Below the pieces are notes generated by a model, which was not told the DNA's origin, did no database searches, and saw only the letters and a program-made list of their open reading frames with translations. A program made the translations under genes and the position numbers. DNA of 45,033 nt from Spirochaetales bacterium (GTDB lineage Bacteria > Spirochaetota > Spirochaetia > DSM-2461), in contig JAQQAP010000032.1 in the NCBI GenBank assembly GCA_028533045.1, forward strand, positions 1-45,033, read 5' to 3'. Below, piece after piece: positions 23,663-30,313 of this stretch; within the stretch, counting starts at the first letter, position 1, and the number at the start of each line of letters is the position of its first letter.

Positions 23663-25191
23663 GTTCAGAATCGAGCGGTATCATGAGCCTGCTCCAGAAA
23701 CTCCTGGGCGGAGTGATGGGGGGAGGCAGTGACAGGGAAAAGAAAAAACTTCTCAAAGATATTCGCAAGGAACTAAAAAGGTCCGGAAAATTCTATAAGA
23801 CCGGTGGAAATATGGCCCAATCCCAGATGGCCCGTTTTTTTTACGAGCTCTATAAAGCTCTGGGACCCATATATACCCTTTTTTCCCCCTATATGAATTC
23901 AGATCTTCTTAAGGCGGCCTTTATTCAGATGGGAATGAAGGAAGAGGATAAACTTCTGGATGAGAGATTGTCGGAGAGTTCCATTCGGGAAAGAGCCAAA
24001 CAGGTGGACCTTAAAACTCTCCGGGATGAAATCAAGCAAGATCTGGTTCAACTCTTTAGTCTTTTTGACAGCAACCGGATACGTTTAATTAATAGCTTAT
24101 ACAACTTCTTTCTCTCTTTTATGGATTTTGCCGGATACGATTATTACTTCTTTCTGAAAAAGTTCGACTCCAGCCTTCCCGAAGGGGACTTTGTCTATTC
24201 GCCACGCTTTGAAGCGATCAATGGCGAATATGTTCTGGAAGATTTAAAAGATTTTCTTACCGTACTGGAACCGATAGACCCCAAAGTAAACTGGGGAGTG
24301 ATCTTTGAAGTGATGAAGCAGTACAGGGATATGGAGCTTATGCCCGCATCTACCTGGAAAAAGCTGCTTAAAAGTTGTGAAGAAGTAAAGAAAAATCGCG
24401 TTTTTAATCTGATTATTATGCATTTAAGTGAAGATCCCTATTATAAGGTTATGCGTTTTGGCCATTCCGAAGAGATAGTGGAATCCTATCTTGATAAAAA
24501 GAAAAGCGGAGTGGAAGCTGTTCTGCAGACTCTCCAGCGAGAGAAAAAGATTAGTCAGGTAGAAGCCCTGGTTAAATTGGTTTTTGGTACAACCGCCGTT
24601 CACAGGACACAAAACTACACAGACAAGGCGAACATCAACTTTTCAAAAAAAGGGGTGGACGGCTTTAGTCAGGTAGATTGCATTAACTACCTCAAGGCCT
24701 TTTTTCTCGATACATACAAGAGTAAGGTCCGGAATCTTATCGACATATTACTGATTGAGGGAAAGTGGTCAACCAATGTTACCTCCCAGCAGTTTTCCGA
24801 AATCTATCATCAGCTTATGGATTTTGCGGATCAGGTGGTGAATTTTGATAACGAACTGGCTGATGATGCCAACGGCGGAATACGGCTTAAACGGTACTTA
24901 CGCATGGCCAGCCCTCAGGATAGAAATTCGCAGAACAGTCTGAGTACTGTTATTGCGGAAATCAATGACGAGGCCATGGCCATTATTAAAAAGTCCACCG
25001 CCGGTTTTATTTCTTTGGGCAAAATGCTCAAACAGTTAATTGAGGACTATAAACAACCGAACCATCAGGTTATCATTAACTGGAAAGAGCTTGATGCCAG
25101 AAGTGATAACCATATCGAAGGTCTAATGACCGAGATCTACAAACAGCTTTACCACTTTGTGCAGCTCCTTCAATTCACCTTGAAGGGTTAA
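23659..25191 (+). CDS. Spirochaetal hypothetical protein resembling DUF5312
   Basis: The protein has 510 residues and is soluble and largely helical, with many aromatic residues (FFLSFMDFAGYDYYFFLKKFD). A Gly-rich stretch (LLGGVMGGGSDREKKK) near residue 20 precedes a basic region. It resembles the proteins grouped as DUF5312, which I know mainly from spirochaetes; this match is from memory and was not searched. There are no catalytic motifs and no signal peptide. It is translationally coupled to the preceding gene. The function is unknown. Confidence 0.7.
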   Translation: MSSESSGIMSLLQKLLGGVMGGGSDREKKKLLKDIRKELKRSGKFYKTGGNMAQSQMARFFYELYKALGPIYTLFSPYMNSDLLKAAFIQMGMKEEDKLLDERLSESSIRERAKQVDLKTLRDEIKQDLVQLFSLFDSNRIRLINSLYNFFLSFMDFAGYDYYFFLKKFDSSLPEGDFVYSPRFEAINGEYVLEDLKDFLTVLEPIDPKVNWGVIFEVMKQYRDMELMPASTWKKLLKSCEEVKKNRVFNLIIMHLSEDPYYKVMRFGHSEEIVESYLDKKKSGVEAVLQTLQREKKISQVEALVKLVFGTTAVHRTQNYTDKANINFSKKGVDGFSQVDCINYLKAFFLDTYKSKVRNLIDILLIEGKWSTNVTSQQFSEIYHQLMDFADQVVNFDNELADDANGGIRLKRYLRMASPQDRNSQNSLSTVIAEINDEAMAIIKKSTAGFISLGKMLKQLIEDYKQPNHQVIINWKELDARSDNHIEGLMTEIYKQLYHFVQLLQFTLKG

Positions 25192-25202
25192 ATACGAAAT
25201 AC

Positions 25203-25373
25203 ATGGAGAAAAGGATATTTGACTGTCTTAAGTGCTCCCATTATTATGTAACCTGGGACAGGAATTTCCCTCGCGGTTGTCGTCTTTTTGATTTTAAGAC
25301 CGCCGGGAATCCTTCGCAGGAAGTACTTAGGGCCACCGGTCAACCCTGTCCTAGTTTTACTCCTAAGAAATAA
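25203..25373 (+). CDS. Small Cys-rich protein (56 residues), putative zinc-binding
   Basis: A complete 57-codon frame lies 11 bases after the preceding stop and 12 bases before ychF. It reads MEKRIFDCLKCSHYYVTWDR and continues with PRGCRLFDFK, PSQEVLRATG and QPCPSF. Cys8 and Cys11, Cys26 and Cys49 are spaced like a small zinc site. I recall uncharacterised bacterial proteins of this size with the same CxxC-HYYVTWD...P.GC..F pattern, so it is very probably a real gene. The ribosome site is poor; coupling to upstream translation is likely. Confidence 0.7.
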   Translation: MEKRIFDCLKCSHYYVTWDRNFPRGCRLFDFKTAGNPSQEVLRATGQPCPSFTPKK

Positions 25374-25385
25374 AGGAAGACTTTA

Positions 25386-26495
25386 ATGGCATTGAATTGC
25401 GGCATAGTTGGACTCCCCAATGTGGGAAAATCCACCATTTTTTCGGCTTTGACTTCGGCCCCGGCGGAAGCGGCAAACTACCCCTTTTGTACCATCGACC
25501 CCAATGTGGGTATCGTTAACGTACCGGATAAACGACTGGATAAAATCCAGACCGTTGTTCAAACTCAGAAGACTATTTACGCTACCGTGGAATTTGTGGA
25601 CATAGCCGGTTTGGTAAAAGGCGCCTCCCAGGGAGAAGGGCTGGGGAACAAGTTCCTGGCAAACATCCGTGAAACGGGAATTATTGCTCACGTGGTCCGT
25701 TGTTTTGAAAACCCCGATATCATTCATGTGGACAACAAGATTGATCCTGTGAACGATATAGAAACAATTAGCATGGAGTTGGCCTTTGCCGATTTGTCTA
25801 CCGTTGAAAAACGTATCGCCTCCAACGAAAGAACTTCCCGGAGCGGTGATAAAAAAGTTCGTGAAAAAGCCATTGCCATGGCCCCTCTTCTGGAACGATT
25901 AAAAGAGGAGTTGAGCGAAGGCCGTTCCGCCCGTTCCCTTGATTTGTCCGATGAGGAGGAAGAACTTCTTTACGATATGCACCTCATTACTTTGAAAAAA
26001 CAGATTTTCGTATGTAATGTGGATGAGGAAGGTCTCAAAGAGGATAACGACTACGTTAAGGCTGTACGAAAGATAGCCGAAGCGGAAAAGGCCGATGTGG
26101 TCGTTCTTTGCGGTCAGCTTGAAGCGGATATCGCCGCATTGGATGACCCGGAAGAGCGAGCCGTATTCCTGGAAGAAGCCGGTTTGGAAGAGTCCGGACT
26201 TTCTCGACTTATTCATGAGGTATATCACACCCTGGGGCTCAGAACCTTTTTCACCGTAGGAGAGAAGGAGAACAGGGCGTGGACATTCAAGGCGGGAATG
26301 AAAGCCCCCCAGACCGCCGGAGTAATCCATACCGACTTTGAGAAGGGGTTCATCAAGGCCGATGTCTATCATTGTGATGATCTTTTTGAAGCGGGAAGCG
26401 AACAGGCCATTAAGGCGGCCGGAAAGCTTCGTATGGAAGGAAAGGACTACCTCGTTAACGACGGGGATGTGATGTTCTTTAAGTTTAACGTCTAG
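25386..26495 (+). CDS. ychF: Redox-regulated ATPase/GTPase YchF
   Basis: The protein has 369 residues and is an Obg-family P-loop protein that binds ribosomes and prefers ATP. G1 is GLPNVGKSTIFSALT (8-22), G3 is DIAGLVKGASQGEGLGNKFLANIR, and the C-terminal TGS domain ends KDYLVNDGDVMFFKFNV, the family's almost invariant ending. The G4 region NVDEE replaces NKxD, as is usual in YchF. AGGAAG precedes the ATG. Its stop codon is interlocked with that of the convergent FecR gene through the shared bases CTAG at 26492-26495. Confidence 0.95.
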   Translation: MALNCGIVGLPNVGKSTIFSALTSAPAEAANYPFCTIDPNVGIVNVPDKRLDKIQTVVQTQKTIYATVEFVDIAGLVKGASQGEGLGNKFLANIRETGIIAHVVRCFENPDIIHVDNKIDPVNDIETISMELAFADLSTVEKRIASNERTSRSGDKKVREKAIAMAPLLERLKEELSEGRSARSLDLSDEEEELLYDMHLITLKKQIFVCNVDEEGLKEDNDYVKAVRKIAEAEKADVVVLCGQLEADIAALDDPEERAVFLEEAGLEESGLSRLIHEVYHTLGLRTFFTVGEKENRAWTFKAGMKAPQTAGVIHTDFEKGFIKADVYHCDDLFEAGSEQAIKAAGKLRMEGKDYLVNDGDVMFFKFNV

Positions 26496-27562
26496 TTATT
26501 AAGCATGCTGTTAAGGGTGGAGTTTGTGCCGCCCGCAGCATAGCTGGAAATCTGACCGTATAAATCCAGATAGTAATGGGCTTTGATAATCTGATTTTCC
26601 AGAAGTTTTTCGTTCCTGTCAAAATCTCTCATCGCCTGTTCATTTCCTTCGAAAAACCCTCTGCTTTGATACTGCTCAAGGGTGTAGAGGGTATAGTAGA
26701 TCTCTTCCATAAGGGGCAGTGCTGAGCGCATTTTTATGATGGGCGAGGTCAAGCTGATTTTATCCCTGGTCGCCTTGCTGCGGTCAGGTGTTTCTCCTGA
26801 ACGGATCAGAGCTTCGTATTTGGTAAAAAGCTCTTCCTGTCGGGCCAGTTCGCTCCAGGCTTGATTGAATTGGGGCAACTGGTTTTCATAACGACCCAGG
26901 TAATAATCGACCGACAGAGGGCCTAATTTCACCAGGGCTTCTATTCTTAAATCCCACCAGTCACTTCGGTACTCTTCCAGCTCTTCAACCGGTACCGCTT
27001 CTTCCTTAAAACTCTGATTTTCGTTTTGCAGGCATACCATTCCGGGGATAGAATAGGTTTCTGTTCGGGAGGCGGCGCAGGAGACTCGTCCTTCGTTACA
27101 GCTAACGAGAACTTCCCCTGTAGGAGAGCGGTCCACTATGAATTCGGTTCCCCGAATCCCCATAACTGCCGTCTGTGTTTCCACATTCATTTTTTCGTTG
27201 CTGGCTAATTTAGCCACTTTCAAACCAAGGGAGCCGTTCAAAAGATTGACTTTGGCAGTTCTTACGCCGCCTGTTTCACGGCCTTCAAAATAGAACACCG
27301 TATCGGCCTGGACCTTGAGCAGCCCTCCCTGTCCGGGATAGGTCAGCTCAATTTCCAAGTAACCGTCGGGACCGGTTTTAATGATGTCATTTTCTTCAAC
27401 GGAAAGCCCCATATCCACTTCGTAGTAGGGGAGCCATTCGCCGTTACGGGAGACATTTACATCTCCCTCAAGATAAATGATTTCTCCTTCCATGAAGCTT
27501 TGAGCCGAAAGGGGCAGGAGAAAAAGGGTTAGCAGAAAAACAAATGCTGATTTCTTCATCAT
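26492..27562 (-). CDS. FecR-domain secreted or periplasmic protein
   Basis: The protein has 356 residues with a signal peptide (MMKKSAFVFLLTLFLLPLSAQS). A FecR-like beta-rich domain spans about 25-150 (VSRNGEWLPYYEVDMGLSVEENDIIKTG...VETQTAVMGIRGTEFIVD, the hallmark being the AVMGIRGTEF strand). The C-terminal half is helical and charged, without known domains. There is no sigma or TonB receptor gene nearby, so this is not the classical FecIR system. Spirochaetes carry many such stand-alone FecR proteins of unknown role. It lies 19 bases after the LPP20-like gene, probably in one transcript. Confidence 0.78.
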   Translation of the reverse strand: MMKKSAFVFLLTLFLLPLSAQSFMEGEIIYLEGDVNVSRNGEWLPYYEVDMGLSVEENDIIKTGPDGYLEIELTYPGQGGLLKVQADTVFYFEGRETGGVRTAKVNLLNGSLGLKVAKLASNEKMNVETQTAVMGIRGTEFIVDRSPTGEVLVSCNEGRVSCAASRTETYSIPGMVCLQNENQSFKEEAVPVEELEEYRSDWWDLRIEALVKLGPLSVDYYLGRYENQLPQFNQAWSELARQEELFTKYEALIRSGETPDRSKATRDKISLTSPIIKMRSALPLMEEIYYTLYTLEQYQSRGFFEGNEQAMRDFDRNEKLLENQIIKAHYYLDLYGQISSYAAGGTNSTLNSMLNN

Positions 27563-27581
27563 AAAACGGTCTCCGGTCTAA

Positions 27582-28175
27582 TTAACCTTCGTTGGCAGTA
27601 GAGGCGGGAGGATTGTTGTCCAGTTCGGCATTCAATCTTTCCAGAGCCTGCTGAGCTTTGAACTCGGCAAAAGCGGCGCTTTCGTTTCTTTCAAAGATCT
27701 CCGCTACATTTTCTTCCACAGCCTTGTTTTTATCGAACTCAACGAGTACGTACATGGTGTATTCATCGTTCTTTTCCAAAACGGGATAGGTTTCCTTAAG
27801 GATGGCGTTGGTCAGGTCTACCTGAGCCACTTCCTTAGTGATAGATTCGATCATTTCGATAGCCTGTTTGTTGTCACCTTCACCGGCTTCCTGGAAGTAA
27901 TCGGTAAGCATGGTTTCAACGGTAACGCTGAGCTGTTTGGCAATGTCCGCTCTGGCACGGGATGCGGCAATATCCTTGGCACGGGCCATGTCGGATCTTG
28001 TATCAACACCAATACCGTAAATCATGTTATCAGCCTGGGGGGGGGTGAGAAACCAGTCGGGTACGTCAAGACCCTTTTTATCTACCGTTTCTTCCGTTGT
28101 TTCCGGTTCGGAACCGCAAGATACGAAACCGAAAGCTACAATAGCCATCATCAGCAATACAAATAATTTCTTCAT
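27582..28175 (-). CDS. LPP20-like lipoprotein
   Basis: The protein has 197 residues from the ATG at 28175, with AGGAG ten bases upstream; earlier codons to 28205 have no signal. The signal MKKLFVLLMMAIVAFGFVSC ends in a lipobox (Cys20). The mature part holds the LPP20 pattern PDWF...YGIGVDTRSDMARAKDIAASRARADIAKQL, then VDLTNAILKETYP. Such domains occur in outer-membrane-associated lipoproteins and flagellar accessory proteins. The role here is not known. A run of nine C (9 G on the plus strand, 28037-28045) falls within codons for Thr-Pro-Pro-Gln. Confidence 0.78.
   Translation of the reverse strand: MKKLFVLLMMAIVAFGFVSCGSEPETTEETVDKKGLDVPDWFLTPPQADNMIYGIGVDTRSDMARAKDIAASRARADIAKQLSVTVETMLTDYFQEAGEGDNKQAIEMIESITKEVAQVDLTNAILKETYPVLEKNDEYTMYVLVEFDKNKAVEENVAEIFERNESAAFAEFKAQQALERLNAELDNNPPASTANEG
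28037..28045 (-). repeat. Nine-C homopolymer inside the LPP20-like lipoprotein gene
   Basis: The coding strand reads ACC CCC CCC CAG, nine C in a row, about a quarter of the way into the gene. Slippage would frameshift the lipoprotein soon after its export signal. Confidence 0.7.
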
Positions 28176-28213
28176 TGTTATCAGACTCCTTTCGCGATAT
28201 AACAATCATATCT

Positions 28214-28242
28214 ATTATAAGACATGTGGTAGAAAAATACAA
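28214..28242 (-). promoter_or_regulatory. Promoter of the LPP20-FecR pair
   Basis: On the minus strand TTGTAT (28242-28237), 17 bases and a perfect TATAAT (28219-28214). The predicted start near 28207 gives a leader of about 30 bases to the ATG at 28175. Confidence 0.6.
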
Positions 28243-28315
28243 AAGATAAAATCCTTTTCCCGCACTTCCTACAATATTAGATTTAACTATTAAACAGCAG
28301 GGGCGGAAAAAAGTG

Positions 28316-29032
28316 TCACTTCTTCCGGGAAAATAGGGGCTTCCCCTTTTTAAGGGCTTTCCCAATGGCATGGAAGGACAGTTCGGTCACGTCCAGCTCG
28401 GTACATCTTTTACCAATATCTTCGGGGTAGTGGGCATCGGAACCGGCGGTGCGGGGGAAATCTCCCGTGTCCAGAAGCCCTTGTGGCTGGGTGACCTCCA
28501 GCGCGTCATAGTCATCGGGAGGAAGAAAACCCAACTGACTGGCCACACTGAAGGAGGGCCTGTCTATATGGGCGGGAATAAAAAGCCCTCCGTAATTGTG
28601 GATTTCCCGGCCCAGCTCGGAAAGACCTAAGTCACAGGCTCCTTGAGTCAGGTTGACCTCCACCTCACCCAGAATATTTTCCTCTTCATCCAGGTAGACC
28701 TGATCGCCGAATTTCTCGGGGATATTACCGGGGCCCACATAGTGTTTCGCAATGAAATCCCCAAAGCGCAACGCCTCTTCCGGCCTCCCGAAAAGGGCCA
28801 GACAGTGAAGCTCCTCCGCCGTGGTTACCTCCATCCCAAAGAGGGGGTATAGGCCGAATTCGGAGCAGGCCGAACGAAAGGCGGGGCAGTTAAGGGCCGA
28901 ATTATGGTCGGTGAGGGCCACGATATCCAGTTCCCTTTCCCGGGCGGTCCGGGCAATATCCCGGGGCGCCATGGAAAGGTCGCCGCAGGGAGAAAGGCAG
29001 GAATGGATATGAAGATCGGCCCGGACCTTCAT
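28316..29032 (-). CDS. PHP-domain metal-dependent phosphoesterase
   Basis: The protein has 238 residues. The metal-binding motifs are in order: RADLHIHSCLSPCGD (HxH at about 7-9), ALTDHNS, a central His-rich part (GMEVTTAEELHCL), PAHIDRPS and AGSDAHY. Relatives hydrolyse nucleotides or nucleotide phosphates. Its ATG is interlocked with the stop of the DRTGG gene. The order CBS-HATPase, DRTGG, PHP resembles loci of clostridia and Thermotogae in which these genes sit beside the sensory hydrogenase. Confidence 0.85.
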   Translation of the reverse strand: MKVRADLHIHSCLSPCGDLSMAPRDIARTARERELDIVALTDHNSALNCPAFRSACSEFGLYPLFGMEVTTAEELHCLALFGRPEEALRFGDFIAKHYVGPGNIPEKFGDQVYLDEEENILGEVEVNLTQGACDLGLSELGREIHNYGGLFIPAHIDRPSFSVASQLGFLPPDDYDALEVTQPQGLLDTGDFPRTAGSDAHYPEDIGKRCTELDVTELSFHAIGKALKKGKPLFSRKK

Positions 29033-29364
29033 TAACCGGCCAGAATGTCGTGGATCTTCCAGGAGGTGGTGAATTGGCTGTCGGAACTGCGGAAGACAGC
29101 GACTCCCTCCTCTTTGGCCGCTTCGATCATCTCTTCCGGAGCGGGGCGGTTATTGCAGAGCACGATGGCGTTGATTCCGGCCAGGCTGGCTACGGCTACG
29201 GTATTCTTATGGGCCTGGATGGTAATGAGAACCGATTCATCAGGCGCATTTCCCATCACATCGCTTAAAAGGTCCGAAGTATAGCCGTCGGCAATCTCTC
29301 CGTCTCCGTATCCTTCCCAAAGGGAGCTGTATCCCAGTTGCTTTTCCAAATCACTTATCTTCAT
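29032..29364 (-). CDS. DRTGG-domain protein
   Basis: The protein has 110 residues from the ATG at 29364, six bases after AGGAG; the open frame extends to 29484 but those codons belong to the upstream gene. The sequence (MKISDLEKQLGY, then GYTSDLLSDVMGNAPDESVLITIQAHKNTVAVASLAGINAIVLCNNRPAPEEMI) has the fold and key stretch of DRTGG domains, which occur with CBS domains in nucleotide-sensing proteins. It probably acts as a small sensor or partner for the adjacent kinase-like protein. It overlaps that gene by 14 bases. Confidence 0.8.
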   Translation of the reverse strand: MKISDLEKQLGYSSLWEGYGDGEIADGYTSDLLSDVMGNAPDESVLITIQAHKNTVAVASLAGINAIVLCNNRPAPEEMIEAAKEEGVAVFRSSDSQFTTSWKIHDILAG

Positions 29365-30283
29365 CGGACTCTCCTTGTAGTAAACTAATTTCTGATATAA
29401 CCGTGGTACCTTCGCCCACTTTTGAAGTAATGGTAAAATTGTCCGACACCCGTTTGATGTTGGGGAGCCCCATACCGGCTCCAAAGCCCAGGGATCGAAT
29501 CCAGTCGTTGGCCGTGGAGTAGCCTTCCTGCATCACATCATCCACATTGGCAATTCCCGGCCCTTCGTCACGGGCGGTAAGGCGGATGGTGTCATTGTCC
29601 GCTTCGAAGTGGAGCGTTCCCCCCTGGGAGTGGACAACCAGATTTATTTCCAGCTCGTAGGACGCCACGGCTACCCGTCGGATAAGCTTACGATCCAGTC
29701 CCAGGCCTTTGAGGTACTTTTTAATTTCCGTACTGGCCCGTCCGGCGTCTTCAAAGTCAAAACGGCGGCAGATGTAGGCCTTCCGGTAGCTGTTTACCGC
29801 TTTCTCCGGCTTCTTGACCAGCGTATCTTCCAGGTGGATCATCTCTTCATTAATGCGAAGGAGAAGTTGATTAATAATATCCCGGCTGGTAATGATGCCC
29901 ACCAGCTCCTTTTGGATATTAAGAACGGGAAAGCGCCCGTAGCGGTATTTGTCCATGTAATTAATGGCGAAGGAGAGGGGCATGTCCTCTTCCAGAACTA
30001 TGAGGTTCCGGGTCATGTGTTTCATCGCCGGATCGTCGATATAGTTCCCTTCCAGGGCACGGATGATATCCTCCAGACTGACGATTCCAAAGAGTCGCTT
30101 GTTTTCCTCAATGGGAATCCCCGTGACTGATTTGTTTTTCATCAGCTGCTGAATCTCCTTGAGGGTGGAGCTGCGTCCGGCTGTCGTTAGATTCCGGGTC
30201 ATCACATCTTTCACCTTCAGCTGGAAAATCATTTCCAGGACAAAAGAGGGGGTATTATCATTTAGCAAACGAAGGGTATTCAT
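29351..30283 (-). CDS. CBS-pair protein with RsbW-like HATPase domain
   Basis: The protein has 310 residues. Two CBS motifs (about 24-135: VKDVMTRNLTTAG..., HMTRNLIVLEED...) bind nucleotides. The C-terminal half is a GHKL ATPase of the anti-sigma/RsbW type: ELEINLVVHSQGG (N-box), DEGPGI and GFGAGMGLPNIKR. Such proteins phosphorylate antagonist partners that PP2C/SpoIIE phosphatases dephosphorylate. It has no phospho-histidine domain, so it is not a classical histidine kinase. The SpoIIE protein of the hydrogenase operon is a natural counterpart. First gene of its operon, it lies 30 bases after the helicase start region. Confidence 0.83.
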   Translation of the reverse strand: MNTLRLLNDNTPSFVLEMIFQLKVKDVMTRNLTTAGRSSTLKEIQQLMKNKSVTGIPIEENKRLFGIVSLEDIIRALEGNYIDDPAMKHMTRNLIVLEEDMPLSFAINYMDKYRYGRFPVLNIQKELVGIITSRDIINQLLLRINEEMIHLEDTLVKKPEKAVNSYRKAYICRRFDFEDAGRASTEIKKYLKGLGLDRKLIRRVAVASYELEINLVVHSQGGTLHFEADNDTIRLTARDEGPGIANVDDVMQEGYSTANDWIRSLGFGAGMGLPNIKRVSDNFTITSKVGEGTTVISEISLLQGESDEDK

Positions 30284-30313
30284 CGCTATGATTATACCCG
30301 GTTAGGTCGGGGC

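Noticed and set aside
26492..26495. Overlap of ychF and FecR stops as a sign of a frameshift
   Set aside because: Both proteins end normally; the convergent genes simply share the palindromic bases CTAG.
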